64,000 nt of DNA from Roseateles sp049532965 (lineage in GTDB: Bacteria > Pseudomonadota > Gammaproteobacteria > Burkholderiales > Burkholderiaceae_C). Shown in pieces: positions 35,249 through 45,989 of this stretch. Location of the stretch: the NCBI RefSeq assembly GCF_049532965.1, contig NZ_CP186694.1:2790001-2854000 (forward strand). Reading direction: 5' to 3'. The stretch's first letter is position 1, and every line of letters begins with the position of its first letter. Under the pieces are notes generated by a model, which had not been told where the DNA came from, made no database searches, and worked only from the letters and a program-made list of their open reading frames with translations. Both the position numbers and the translations under genes were made by a program.

Positions 35249-36031
35249 TTACTTGACGTCCTTCCAGTAGGCGGCGTTCAAGCGCCAGGCGAACACGGTG
35301 AACCCCAGCAGGAACAGCACCACGATGATCCCCAGCCGGAAACGCAGGCCCTGCGCCGGCTCGCCCATCCACTGGAGATAGGCGACCAGGTCGGCCACGG
35401 CCTCGTCGTACTGCTGAGGGGTCATCGTCCCGGGCGTGACCTGTTCGAAGCCCTTGAAGACATGCGCGACCTTGCTCGGGTCGTGCGGGTCCTTTTCTTC
35501 CTCGAACCTGGCGGTGCGGACGCCCTGGAGTTCCCACAGCACATGCGGCATCGCCACGCTGGGGAAAGCGAGATTATTCCATCCCGTGGCCTTGGTTTCG
35601 TCGCGGTAGTACTTTCGCAGGTAGGTGTACAGGTAATCCGCCCCCGTTCCCTTGGCACCGTCGGCCCGTGAACGGGCGATCACGGTGAGGTCCGGCGGGG
35701 TCGCGCCGAACCAGTCCTTGGCCTGCTTCGGGTCCAGCGAGACCTTCATCGTCTCGCCCACTTTCTCCCCGGCGAACAGCAGATTGTTCTTGATCTGCTC
35801 GTCGGTCAGGCCGATGTCCTTCAGCCGGTTGTAGCGCATGAAATTCGCGCTGTGGCAGTTCAGGCAGTAGTTGACGAACAGCTTGGCTCCATGCTGCAGC
35901 GCGGCCAGGTCATTCATCTTCTGGACCGGGAAACGATCCCACTCGATCCCGCCCTCGGACGCTTGCGCCGTCGACGTCAGTCCCGCGCCCAGGCACAGCG
36001 ACGTCAGCAGCGTGGCGATGATTTTCTTCAT
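35249..36031 (-). CDS. petC: Cytochrome c1 of the bc1 complex
   Basis: A 260-aa haem protein that passes electrons from the Rieske centre to soluble cytochrome c. A signal peptide (MKKIIATLLTSLCLGAGLTSTAQA) is followed by the haem site CLNCH near residue 55. The axial Met region MPHVLWELQG follows, and a C-terminal anchor LGIIVVLFLLGFTVFAW precedes the end. The start at 36031 is chosen for the signal peptide; the ORF extends upstream without support. It is the third gene of the pet operon, 26 bp after petB. Confidence 0.96.
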   Translation of the reverse strand: MKKIIATLLTSLCLGAGLTSTAQASEGGIEWDRFPVQKMNDLAALQHGAKLFVNYCLNCHSANFMRYNRLKDIGLTDEQIKNNLLFAGEKVGETMKVSLDPKQAKDWFGATPPDLTVIARSRADGAKGTGADYLYTYLRKYYRDETKATGWNNLAFPSVAMPHVLWELQGVRTARFEEEKDPHDPSKVAHVFKGFEQVTPGTMTPQQYDEAVADLVAYLQWMGEPAQGLRFRLGIIVVLFLLGFTVFAWRLNAAYWKDVK

Positions 36032-36057
36032 TCGTTCGACTCCGTGACGTTGGCGGT

Positions 36058-37458
36058 TCAGTGCGGGTGAAACGTGACGCGATCGGGCACCGGCTTGAAC
36101 TGGCCGGCCTTGCTCCACCACGGCATCAGCAGGAAGAAGCCGAAGTAGTAGAGCGTGCCAATCTGCGACACGATGGTCCCCGCCTCCGACGGCGGCTTGA
36201 TGCCGAGGTAGGCCAGCACCAGGAAGAACACCACGAAGAGGCCGTACAGGTACTTGTGCCAGTCGGGGCGGTAGCGGATCGACTTGACCGGGCTGTGGTC
36301 CAGCCAGGGCAGGAAGAACAGGATGATCACCGCGCCGCCCATGACGACGACACCCCAGAACTTCGCATCAAACGTCAGCAGCAGCGCGATGCCGACCACC
36401 GCGCCCACCACCACGATCCCCTTGCCCATCGCCGACAGGCCGCCACGCAGCAGCGTGACGATTGCCGACAGCGCGATCACCCCGCACAGCACCTGGACCA
36501 TCACGTCCGTGGTGGCGCGCAGCATCGAATAGAACGGCGTGAAGTACCACACCGGCGCGATGTGCGGCGGCGTCTTCAGCGGGTCGGCCGGGATGAAGTT
36601 GTTGTACTCGAGGAAGTAGCCACCCAGCTCCGGCGCGAAGAAGATCACCGCGGTGAAGGCCATCAGGAAGAGGCCGACGCCGAAGATGTCGTGCACCGTG
36701 TAGTACGGATGGAACGGGATGCCGTCGAGCGGCCGGCCCTGCGCGTCCTTCTTCGCCTTGATCTCGACACCGTCCGGGTTGTTCGAGCCGACCTCGTGCA
36801 GCGCAATGATGTGCGCCACCACCAGGCCCAGCAGCACCAGCGGCACCGCGATCACGTGGAAGCTGAAGAAGCGGTTCAGCGTCGCGTCGCCGACGACATA
36901 GTCGCCGCGGATCAGCAGCGCCAGGTCCTCGCCGACGAACGGCACCGCCGCGAACAGGTTCACGATCACCTGCGCGCCCCAGTACGACATCTGCCCCCAC
37001 GGGAGCAGGTAGCCCATGAAGGCCTCGGCCATCAGGCACAGGAAGATCGCACAGCCGAACACCCACACCAGTTCGCGCGGCTTGCGGTACGAGCCGTACA
37101 GCAGCCCGCGGAACATGTGCAGGTAGACCACGACGAAGAACGCCGAGGCGCCCGTCGAGTGCATGTAGCGGATGAGCCAGCCCCAGGGGACGTCCCGCAT
37201 GATGTACTCGACCGACGCGAACGCCAGCGCCGCGTCGGGCTTGTAGTGCATCACCAGGAAGATCCCGGTGACGATCTGGATCACCAGCACCAGCAGCGCC
37301 AGCGAGCCGAAGATGTACCACCAGTTGAAGTTCTTCGGAGCGTAGTACTCCGACATGTGCTCCTTGTAGAGCTTGGACGCCGGGAACCGGTTGTCCACCC
37401 AGGTCATGAGCCGGACGCCCATCGGAGCGCCGGCGGGTGCTTCCTTGAATTCAGCCAT
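36058..37458 (-). CDS. petB: Cytochrome b of the bc1 complex
   Basis: A 466-aa membrane protein carrying the two b haems and both quinone sites. The conserved histidine pairs are in the helices around RYMHSTGASAFF / HMFRGLLYGS and FSFHVIAVPL / HIIALHEVGSNNP. The PEWY-type Qo loop is replaced by a PADPLKTPPHIAPVWYF segment containing the P-x-WY variant (PVWY), common in this class. It is 20 bp after petA. Confidence 0.97.
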   Translation of the reverse strand: MAEFKEAPAGAPMGVRLMTWVDNRFPASKLYKEHMSEYYAPKNFNWWYIFGSLALLVLVIQIVTGIFLVMHYKPDAALAFASVEYIMRDVPWGWLIRYMHSTGASAFFVVVYLHMFRGLLYGSYRKPRELVWVFGCAIFLCLMAEAFMGYLLPWGQMSYWGAQVIVNLFAAVPFVGEDLALLIRGDYVVGDATLNRFFSFHVIAVPLVLLGLVVAHIIALHEVGSNNPDGVEIKAKKDAQGRPLDGIPFHPYYTVHDIFGVGLFLMAFTAVIFFAPELGGYFLEYNNFIPADPLKTPPHIAPVWYFTPFYSMLRATTDVMVQVLCGVIALSAIVTLLRGGLSAMGKGIVVVGAVVGIALLLTFDAKFWGVVVMGGAVIILFFLPWLDHSPVKSIRYRPDWHKYLYGLFVVFFLVLAYLGIKPPSEAGTIVSQIGTLYYFGFFLLMPWWSKAGQFKPVPDRVTFHPH

Positions 37459-37478
37459 GTCGTGGATCTCGCTCCGGG

Positions 37479-38075
37479 TTAGGCCTTCTTGTCTTCACCG
37501 ATCAGCAGCCGGGTGTCCGACAGGAACATGTAGGGGGGCACCTCGAGGTTGTCGGGGGCCGGCTTGTTCTTGAAGACGCGGCCGGCCATGTCGAAGGTCG
37601 AGCCATGGCAGGGGCAGAGGAAACCGCCGTGCCAGTTGTCCGGCAGCGAGGGTTGCGGCCCCGCCTGGAACTTGTCGCTCGGCGAGCAGCCCAGGTGCGA
37701 GCAGATGCCGACGACCACCAGGTACTCCGGCTTGGCGGAGCGCCACTCGTTCTTGGCGTACTCGGGAATGGGGAACGCCTTGCGGTCGGACTGCGGATCG
37801 GCGAGTTCCGCGTCGTTGGACTTGAGCGCGTCCAACTGCTCCTTGGTCCGGTGGACGATCCACACCGGCTTGCCGCGCCATTCGACGGTCAGCTTCTGAC
37901 CGGGGGCGAGTCCGCCGATATCCACTTCAACGGCGGCACCTGCCGCCTTGGCCCGCTCGCTCGGAGCGAAGGTGCTGACGAACGGGACGGCGGTGGCCAC
38001 ACCGCCTACTGCTCCCGCGCAACCGGTGGCGATGAGCCAGGTGCGCTTGCCTTGGTCCACTTGCTGGTCACTCAT
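37479..38075 (-). CDS. petA: Rieske iron-sulfur subunit of the bc1 complex
   Basis: A 198-aa protein with an N-terminal signal-anchor helix (TWLIATGCAGAVGGVATAVPF) exported in folded form. The 2Fe-2S ligands are CSHLGC and CPCHGS, with Cys and His from each. The start at 38075 is preceded by AAGGA; the in-frame extension upstream to 38201 is not family-like. It heads the pet operon and diverges from mscL across 220 bp. A TAGAAT hexamer (38117-38122, reverse strand) is a candidate -10. Confidence 0.96.
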   Translation of the reverse strand: MSDQQVDQGKRTWLIATGCAGAVGGVATAVPFVSTFAPSERAKAAGAAVEVDIGGLAPGQKLTVEWRGKPVWIVHRTKEQLDALKSNDAELADPQSDRKAFPIPEYAKNEWRSAKPEYLVVVGICSHLGCSPSDKFQAGPQPSLPDNWHGGFLCPCHGSTFDMAGRVFKNKPAPDNLEVPPYMFLSDTRLLIGEDKKA

Positions 38076-38295
38076 GAGGGTCCTTACAGGGAACTTCTGA
38101 TCAGGGGCAACCAAAGATTCTAGGTAAGAAACTCTCCGCTCGCCCCTAGGCGCTCTACCGATGTGCATCGGCGCACCACGTTGACATGGGTCATGGTGCA
38201 AACGCCGTTAGGATGCTTGCCCGGCAGCGGAGGGCCACCCGGGAAAGCGCTTGGTAGTGGGCGCCTTCGCACATGTGGAGCACAAGGAGGAAGTG

Positions 38296-38733
38296 ATGGG
38301 TTTTTTGACCGAATTCCGTGAGTTCGCCATCAAGGGCAACGTGATGGACCTCGCCGTGGGCGTGATCATCGGCGGCGCCTTCGGCAAGATCGTCGACTCG
38401 GTGGTCAAGGATCTGATCATGCCGATCGTCGGCAAGGCGGTCGGCGGGCTGGACTTCAGCAACTACTTCATCCTCCTGTCGGACCCGCCCGCCAGCTACA
38501 CCGGCCCGATGACCTACGAGGCCCTGACCAAGGCCGGCGTCCCGCTGTTCGCCTACGGCAGCTTCCTGACGGTGCTGCTGAACTTCATCATCCTGGCATT
38601 CATCATCTTCATGATGGTGAAGCAGGTGAACCGCCTGAAGCGCGAGGCCCCTGCGGCCGAGCCGCCCGCCACGCCGGAAGACATCCAGCTGCTTCGCGAG
38701 ATCCGCGACGCGCTGAGGCGTGACAAAGCGTAA
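38296..38733 (+). CDS. mscL: Large-conductance mechanosensitive channel MscL
   Basis: A 145-aa inner-membrane channel that opens under membrane tension in osmotic downshock. The N-terminal amphipathic MGFLTEFREFAIKGN leads into TM1 VMDLAVGVIIGGAFGKIVDS, and TM2 is FLTVLLNFIILAFIIFMMV. The C-terminal helix has the conserved LLREIRDAL. AAGGAGG precedes the ATG. A TTGACA (38181-38186) upstream is a possible -35, but no well-spaced -10 is clear. Confidence 0.97.
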   Translation: MGFLTEFREFAIKGNVMDLAVGVIIGGAFGKIVDSVVKDLIMPIVGKAVGGLDFSNYFILLSDPPASYTGPMTYEALTKAGVPLFAYGSFLTVLLNFIILAFIIFMMVKQVNRLKREAPAAEPPATPEDIQLLREIRDALRRDKA

Positions 38734-38851
38734 CGTCTCCCGCAATCGTCACCTTTTGCGCACACCCCGGGTGGACCCCCACCCGGAAGAGGGATGTCCT
38801 TCGCCGATACTTGTCATGTGGTGCGGTCACCACAACGTGCCTGATGCCTCG

Positions 38852-41308
38852 ATGAACCGTCTGAATCCCCACGTCGACGCGGCGCTGCAGCGCGTGCGCC
38901 TGGCGGCGGAACAAGCCGCCGAGCGCGGCGCCGAAGGTCTCGGTCTCGCCGCACTGTCTTCGGGACAGGCGAAGCGGCGGGATGCGTTGCTGTCCGCGCA
39001 ATTCATCTTCCGCAAGCATCAGGCACTGTTCTCGCAGCGTTTCGACCAGTCGATGCGCCAGCAGGCGGCCGAGACGGCCCCCGCTTCGGCCGCTCGCACC
39101 CCCGTTGCCGGCGCCCGGCCCGCGCCCAAGGTGACGCAGTGGGACGAGCTTTCGCTGATGGATGACGACCAGGTCAACACGATGGTCGCGACCGACCGGA
39201 TCGGGCTGGCCCTCGGACACCAGAGCGAGTGGGAGTTGCGTGAGGTCAACTCCTACATGGGCGACATCCCGGGCATCGCCGAGGATCGCCACCCGCTGCG
39301 CCCGCAGGCGATCGCGCAGGCGCTGATCGAGGGCGTGCACGCCGTCACCGACGATGCCGACACCCGGCAGGTCCTGACCGACGAGCTCACCCGCGCGCTG
39401 GCGCTCGAGATGCGCGCCTGCTACGCCGACATCGCCGGCCTGTTCCGCAGCCGCGGCCTCAGACCGCAGGACCTGCGCGTGCGGGCGACCGCGGGCGCGT
39501 CCCGGGGTCAGTCCTCGCCCTCGGCGCAATCGGTGCATGGCGTCACCACCTCGGGCGTGCCACTGCATGACAGCCGCTACGCCACGATGCCGGGCGCGCT
39601 GCACGGCCCGATCGGCACGCGGCCCGGCGCGCTGCACAGCGTCGTGGCCGGCTTCCAGGGCAGCGGGCACGGCGGCTATCCGTCGACCGGCGGCAGCCAC
39701 GGGGGCAGCCTGTACGGCGGCGCCTATGGCGGCTACGGCGGGGCCGTGGACCCGCAGCTGATGGAACTCCTCCGCCGCCTGGCCCAGAGCCCGGCCGTCG
39801 GCCTGGGCGGACCAACCACCGGCGGCACGCTGCCGCCGAACAGCCAGTGGGGCGGCTGGGAGGGGGATCCCGGCGCCTACGTGGACGGCGGCCCGCTCGT
39901 CCTGCCGCCCAACCTGATCCACCTGCATCGCGACGAGCTGCGCCAGGCCGCCAGCGGCTCGCTCGACCACATGGTGATCGACGTGGTGGCGGGGCTGTTC
40001 GACCAGATCCTGTCCGACGCCAAGCTGCCGCCGCTGATGTCGCAGCAGATCGCGCGCCTGCAGCTGCCGGTGCTGCGCGCAGCGCTGGGCGACCGCTCGT
40101 TCTTCTCCTCGCGCCGCCATCCGGTGCGGCGGCTGGTCAATCGGATCGCGACGCTGGCCGCCGCCTACGACGACTTCAACGACGATCCCGGCAAGTCCTT
40201 CCTCGTGATGGTGCGGGAGCTGGTCCAGGACGTGGTCAGCGGTGACTTCGACCGCATGGACCTGTACGAGTCGAAGCTGGACCAGCTCGACCAGTTCATC
40301 CAGGACCAGACTGCCCAGGCGCTCAAGGACCAGGGCGACGCCGCCACGCTGCTGGAGCGCAAGGAGACCGAGCTGCGCCTGCAGCGCCGCTACATGCAGC
40401 AGCTGCAGCAGGCGATGGCGAACGTCGAGATGCGGGACTTCCTGCGCGACTTCCTGACCCAGACCTGGAGCGAGGTGCTGGTCCACGCGTCCCGGCATCC
40501 CGACCTCGATCCGGCGCTGGTGGAACGCCTGCGGAACCTGGGCCGCGACCTGGTGCTGTCGGTCCAACCCAAGACCACGCCGCAGCAGCGGCAGGGCTTC
40601 CTGGCCTCGCTGCCGGTGCTGATGCGCACACTCAACGAAGGCCTGGACCTGGTCCGCTGGCCGGAGGCCGAGCGCAAGAAGTTCTTCTCCGAACTGCTGC
40701 CGGCGCACGCCGATTCGCTCAAGGGCCAGGCGCTGAGCCCGCTCGAATACAACCTGCTCGCCAAGCAGCTCGAGGCCGTGTTCGGCATGGCACCGCCGCG
40801 CGAGCAGGACCTGCCCGCGCCCGGTGCCGCGCCGCTGGACCTGGACCTCACCGAGAAGCTCTCCGACGAGGAAGCGCAGCGGCTGGGCGTGGTCGAGGAA
40901 GAACACATCGACTGGGACGGCCAGGTCGACATCGACCTCAGCGCCGAGGAGCAGCAACCGCTGCTGGCGGTCGACATCAGCATCGACGGCCTGCCACCGG
41001 CCGAGGAGGCGCCCGAGCCTCCCGCCGGCGAACTGCTGCTGGATCACCTCCACATCGGCACCGCCTACCGGATGCACCGCGACGGCGACTGGATCAAGGT
41101 CCGGCTGGCCCATATCAGCGCGACGCGCAGCTTCTTCATCTTCACCCACGGGACGAAGCACCAGGAGACGCTGACCATGACCTCGCGGATGCTGCGCAAG
41201 CTCTGCGAGGCGGGACGCCTGAGGGCCTACGAGCACGCTTATCTGCTGGAGCGGGCGACCGCGCGCGCCCGCCAGCAGCTGGCGGCGCTGGGCGCCAAGG
41301 CGCACTGA
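38852..41308 (+). CDS. DUF1631 family protein
   Basis: A large soluble protein of 818 aa of unknown function, widespread in Beta- and Gammaproteobacteria. The central family block is IARLQLPVLRAALGDRSFFSSRRHPVRRLVNRI (in parts LQLPVLRAAL and SHPARR-like RRHPVRRLV). A Gly/Tyr-rich linker near residues 260-300 (GGSHGGSLYGGAYGGYGG) separates the N-terminal helical part. The C-terminal region HIGTAYRMHRDGDWIKVRL resembles a small beta-barrel domain of PilZ type, which is only a suggestion. The ATG at 38852 is preferred to a start at 38720 that overlaps mscL. Confidence 0.8.
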   Translation: MNRLNPHVDAALQRVRLAAEQAAERGAEGLGLAALSSGQAKRRDALLSAQFIFRKHQALFSQRFDQSMRQQAAETAPASAARTPVAGARPAPKVTQWDELSLMDDDQVNTMVATDRIGLALGHQSEWELREVNSYMGDIPGIAEDRHPLRPQAIAQALIEGVHAVTDDADTRQVLTDELTRALALEMRACYADIAGLFRSRGLRPQDLRVRATAGASRGQSSPSAQSVHGVTTSGVPLHDSRYATMPGALHGPIGTRPGALHSVVAGFQGSGHGGYPSTGGSHGGSLYGGAYGGYGGAVDPQLMELLRRLAQSPAVGLGGPTTGGTLPPNSQWGGWEGDPGAYVDGGPLVLPPNLIHLHRDELRQAASGSLDHMVIDVVAGLFDQILSDAKLPPLMSQQIARLQLPVLRAALGDRSFFSSRRHPVRRLVNRIATLAAAYDDFNDDPGKSFLVMVRELVQDVVSGDFDRMDLYESKLDQLDQFIQDQTAQALKDQGDAATLLERKETELRLQRRYMQQLQQAMANVEMRDFLRDFLTQTWSEVLVHASRHPDLDPALVERLRNLGRDLVLSVQPKTTPQQRQGFLASLPVLMRTLNEGLDLVRWPEAERKKFFSELLPAHADSLKGQALSPLEYNLLAKQLEAVFGMAPPREQDLPAPGAAPLDLDLTEKLSDEEAQRLGVVEEEHIDWDGQVDIDLSAEEQQPLLAVDISIDGLPPAEEAPEPPAGELLLDHLHIGTAYRMHRDGDWIKVRLAHISATRSFFIFTHGTKHQETLTMTSRMLRKLCEAGRLRAYEHAYLLERATARARQQLAALGAKAH

Positions 41309-41333
41309 CCGTCCCGGCCGTGCGCCCCGGGGC

Positions 41334-42029
41334 TTACAGCTTGCGGGGGTCGCGGAAGTCGACGGGCTGGTCGTCCAGCGTGCGCAACTTCATCGGCACG
41401 ATGAACTCGCCCTCGACGGGCTTGCCGTTCACTTGCTGCGGCTTGAAGCGCCATTTCGCCATCGAGACCCGCCCGAAGCGATGCACCGACGGCGGCATGC
41501 CCGCCGGCGCCTCGACGGTCGCCTGCACGCAGGTGCCATCGATGCCGACGCGGCAGACCATCTTCAGTTCGCCATCCCAGCCCGCGACACCGGCGGCGTC
41601 CTGGGGATAGTCGGCGTAACCCAACTGGATCGGGATCGGCATCATCTGCATCGAGCGGATGGAGACGGTGGACTTCACCTTGTCGACATTCAGGTAGAGC
41701 ACCACCCCGGTCCGGAAGCTGGCGTTGCGGCCGTCCTCCTGCCGGGGCGGGACCTTGGCCTTCAGCAGCCGGGTGGTCATCTGCTGCCAGAACCCTTCCG
41801 ACTGGGACGTCGCGTCGACCGGGACGACCTCCTTCGCCTGTCCGTTCTCGTCGAACAGCACGTCGAACCAGACGTTCAAGGACTCCTGGACCTCCTGCGC
41901 CACCGACGGACCGGCCAGTCCGAACTGCAGGGCGGCCACCAGGGCGCCGGCCAGCGTGAACCGCGTAAACCGGGCGGCCCTCGGGGAGCGGCCAAGGCGG
42001 CCGGGCCGCGTGCTGATCGTCGAGTTCAA
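41334..42029 (-). CDS. Exported protein with TonB C-terminal-like domain
   Basis: A 231-aa protein with a signal peptide (hydrophobic TLAGALVAALQFGLAGPSVAQ). The C-terminal 80 residues, GELKMVCRVGIDGTCVQATVEAP through MAKWRFKPQQVNGKPVEGEFIVPM (in parts), have the layout of the TonB C-terminal domain. The proline-rich spacer and membrane anchor of a true TonB are missing, so it is not a standard energy transducer. Function unknown. It lies between the DUF1631 gene (convergent) and pdxA. Confidence 0.7.
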   Translation of the reverse strand: MNSTISTRPGRLGRSPRAARFTRFTLAGALVAALQFGLAGPSVAQEVQESLNVWFDVLFDENGQAKEVVPVDATSQSEGFWQQMTTRLLKAKVPPRQEDGRNASFRTGVVLYLNVDKVKSTVSIRSMQMMPIPIQLGYADYPQDAAGVAGWDGELKMVCRVGIDGTCVQATVEAPAGMPPSVHRFGRVSMAKWRFKPQQVNGKPVEGEFIVPMKLRTLDDQPVDFRDPRKL

Positions 42030-42088
42030 ATTGTTCTCCCTATCTGTAGTGGCCGCGATTATGGAGGCGAGGCTGGAGGCGACGCGCC

Positions 42089-43201
42089 TCAGGCGGACAT
42101 CGCGCGCGCCATCCGGATCGCCGCCACCATGCTGGACGGATCCGCGCGGCCAGTGCCGGCGATGTCGAAGGCCGTGCCGTGATCCGGGCTGCTCCGCACC
42201 AGCGGCAGGCCCAGCGTCACGTTGACGCCCTCCTCCACCCCGAGGTACTTCACGGGAATCAGCCCCTGGTCGTGCGTCATCGCGACGACGACGTCGAACT
42301 CGCCCGGATGCTTCGGCGGCGCATGGCGGGCCCGCATGAAGATGGTGTCCGGGGCGAACGGGCCGTGGGCGTCGATGCCGAGCGTCCGGGCCTGCGCGAT
42401 GGCCGGTGCGATGTGCACGATCTCCTCATCGCCGAACAGCCCACCCTCGCCGGCATGAGGATTCAAGCCCGCCACCGCGATGCGGGGCGCGGCGATGCCG
42501 GCACGCCTGAGCGCGGCATCGGCGATGCGGATCGTCTGCAGCACGCGGCCGGTCGTGATCTGGTCGACCGCCTGGCGCAACGCGACATGGATGGTCACGA
42601 GCACCACGCGCAGCTCGTCGTTGGCCAGCATCATCCGCACCGGCGGCAACCGGCCTTGCGCGTCGGCGCACAGGGCCTGCAGCAGCTCGGTATGCCCGGG
42701 ATGATCGATGCCGCCGGCATGCAGCGCTTCCTTGTGGATCGGCGCCGTCACCAGCGCGCGCGAGCGGCCGGCCTGCTGCTCCCGCACCGCCGCGACGATG
42801 CAGCGCGCCGCCGCCGCGCCGGCCGCGGCGCTGACGCGGCCCAGCGGCTGCGCGAGCAGCGCATCGGGCTGCCCCTCGAACTGTCCATCGGACTGCGCCT
42901 CCGGCAGTCCAGCAGGGAGTCCAACAGGCAAACCGTCCAGCAGCCCGGCCGGCTGCCAGACCGGCAGGCAATCGGGCGGAGCCGCATCGCCGGCGTGTTC
43001 GAGCACGGCCACCGGCAGGTCCAGGCCCATGAACCGGAGCGCGCGCCGGAAGACGCCCGCGTCCCCCACCAGCCGCAGGTCCGCGCCGCGATCGCGGGCC
43101 CAGGCGGCGACACAGATCTCGGGGCCGATGCCGCAGGCGTCGCCCATGGTCAGCAGCAGCGGCCGGGAGGAGGCTCCGGCAGGCGTCGGGCCGGCGCTCA
43201 T
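42089..43201 (-). CDS. pdxA: 4-hydroxythreonine-4-phosphate dehydrogenase PdxA with expanded internal linker
   Basis: A 370-aa vitamin B6 synthesis enzyme that oxidises and decarboxylates 4-phosphohydroxythreonine. Metal and substrate motifs are present: TMGDACGIGPEI at the start, TAPIHKEALHAGG, HPGHTELL, NPHAGEGGLFG, and GLIPVKYLG. Residues 84-118 (LPVGLPAGLP, EAQSDGQFEGQPD) are a low-complexity linker absent from typical family members of about 330 aa. The ATG overlaps the Nif3 gene stop as ATGA. Confidence 0.92.
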   Translation of the reverse strand: MSAGPTPAGASSRPLLLTMGDACGIGPEICVAAWARDRGADLRLVGDAGVFRRALRFMGLDLPVAVLEHAGDAAPPDCLPVWQPAGLLDGLPVGLPAGLPEAQSDGQFEGQPDALLAQPLGRVSAAAGAAAARCIVAAVREQQAGRSRALVTAPIHKEALHAGGIDHPGHTELLQALCADAQGRLPPVRMMLANDELRVVLVTIHVALRQAVDQITTGRVLQTIRIADAALRRAGIAAPRIAVAGLNPHAGEGGLFGDEEIVHIAPAIAQARTLGIDAHGPFAPDTIFMRARHAPPKHPGEFDVVVAMTHDQGLIPVKYLGVEEGVNVTLGLPLVRSSPDHGTAFDIAGTGRADPSSMVAAIRMARAMSA

Positions 43202-43948
43202 GCGGGATTGGGGATGTCGATGAACCGGTACTGCAGGCCGAGCTGCCCCGCCACCTGCTCGCCCAGCGCCTGCACGCCGTAGCGCTCGGTCGCGTGATGC
43301 CCCGCGGCGATGAACGCGACGCCGGTCTCGGCGGCGTAATGGGCCTGCGGCTCGGAGATCTCGCCGGTGATGAACACGTCGGCGCCCGCGGCGATGGCGG
43401 CCTCGAAGTAGCCCTGCGCGCCGCCGGTGCACCAGGCCACGCGCCGCAGCGGACGGCCGTCGCCCGCGGCCTGCACCGTCGCGCGGCCGAGCCGCTGCCC
43501 GACGTGGGCGGTCAGCGCATCCAGCGTCGACAACGGGGCCGGCAGCGCGCCGATGTAGCCCAGGTCCTGCTCGCCGAAACGGCCGTCGGCGGCCCAGCCC
43601 AGGTGTCTCGCGAGCTGCGCGTTGTTGCCGAGTTCCGGATGCGCGTCCAGCGGCAGGTGGTAGGCGAACAGATTGATCTCATGCGCCAGCAGCCGGGACA
43701 GCCGCTGCTTCATCCAGCCGGTGACGCGGCCGTCCTGGCCGCGCCAGAACAGGCCGTGGTGAACCAGGATCGCATCGGCGCCGCACTCGATGGCGGCCTC
43801 GATCAGCGCGAGGCTGGCGGTGACCCCGCACACCAGTTGCCGGATCTGGTCGCGGCCCTCGACCTGCAGACCGTTCGGCCCATAATCCTTGAAGCGCGTG
43901 GGCTCCAGCGTGGCGGCGAGCAGCCGCTCCAGCTCCGTGCGATGTGCC

Positions 43949-43950
<2 letters not shown>
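43198..43950 (-). CDS. Nif3-like dinuclear metal centre protein (YbgI family)
   Basis: A 250-aa member of the NIF3/YbgI family, a ring-shaped protein with a two-metal site. Metal-binding histidines appear in ILVHHGLFWRG and GHHATERYG. The start MAHRTELERLLAATLEP aligns well with YbgI. Proposed roles include GTP cyclohydrolase-like hydrolysis, but the cellular function is not settled. It is followed by pdxA with a 4-bp overlap. Its start codon overlaps that of the divergent HtrA gene. Confidence 0.9.
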
Positions 43951-45133
<1,183 letters not shown>

Positions 45134-45136
45134 GCC

Positions 45137-45886
45137 ATGGATGACGATCAACTGCTGCGCTACTCGCGCCACATCCTGCTGGACGACATCGGCGTCGAGG
45201 GCCAGCAGCGCCTGCTGGACGCGCATGCGCTGGTGATCGGCGCCGGCGGCCTGGGATCGCCGGCGGCGCTGTTCCTGGGCACGGCGGGCGTGGGCCGGAT
45301 CACGCTGGTCGATCACGACCGCGTCGACGTGACCAACCTGCAGCGCCAGATCGCGCACAGCCTCGCGCGCGTGGACCAGCCCAAGGCCTTGTCCGCGGCC
45401 GCCGGCATCGCCGCGATCAACCCCGAGCCCCGGGTTCGGCCGCTGATCGCGCGCGCCGACGCGGCGCTGCTCGACGAGCTGGTGCCGCAGGCGGACGTCG
45501 TGCTCGACTGCACCGACAACTTCCCCACGCGGCACCTGGTCAACGCCGCCTGCGTCCGCTACGGCAAGCCGCTGGTGTCGGGCGCCGCGCTCGGCTTCGA
45601 CGCGCAGCTGAGCGTCTACGACAGCCGCGGCCGGACCTTCCCCTGCTACGCCTGCCTGTTCCCGGCGGACCAGCCGCCGGAGGAGCAGCGCTGCGCGGTG
45701 ATGGGCGTGTTCGCGCCGCTGGTCGGAATCATCGGCAGCATGCAGGCCGCCGAGGCACTGAAGCTGCTGACCGGCATGGGCTCCCGATTGCCGGGCCGGC
45801 TGTTGATGCTGGACGCCCGCCGGATGGAGTGGACAGACCTGCAGGTCGCGCGCGATCCACGCTGCCCCTGCTGCGGCGACGCCTGA
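45137..45886 (+). CDS. moeB: HesA/MoeB/ThiF family adenylyltransferase
   Basis: A 249-aa E1-like enzyme that adenylates the C-terminal glycine of a sulfur carrier such as MoaD or ThiS. The nucleotide loop is VIGAGGLGSPAALFLG, followed by VDHDRVDVTNLQRQ with its conserved Asp, Arg and Gln, and DCTDNFPTRHLVN. Four zinc cysteines are CYACLF and CPCCG. MoeB and ThiF are hard to separate by sequence alone; moeB is the usual call. It starts 4 bp after the HtrA gene. Confidence 0.88.
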   Translation: MDDDQLLRYSRHILLDDIGVEGQQRLLDAHALVIGAGGLGSPAALFLGTAGVGRITLVDHDRVDVTNLQRQIAHSLARVDQPKALSAAAGIAAINPEPRVRPLIARADAALLDELVPQADVVLDCTDNFPTRHLVNAACVRYGKPLVSGAALGFDAQLSVYDSRGRTFPCYACLFPADQPPEEQRCAVMGVFAPLVGIIGSMQAAEALKLLTGMGSRLPGRLLMLDARRMEWTDLQVARDPRCPCCGDA

Positions 45887-45989
45887 GGCGGCCCCTCGCG
45901 CAACAAATCGACGCGCGGCCCGCACGGCCGCCGCCGGGAACGAACAGAAATTAAGTGCCAACGCCCCTAAGCTCTGGGGCCATCTCATC

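Noticed and set aside
36061..37482. Rightward 473-codon frame opposite petB
   Set aside because: Antisense shadow full of His/Arg/Gln; petB on the other strand is unambiguous.
38181..38214. TTGACA ... TAGGAT as an mscL promoter
   Set aside because: The spacer is about 22 bp, too long for a standard sigma-70 promoter; kept only as a possible -35.
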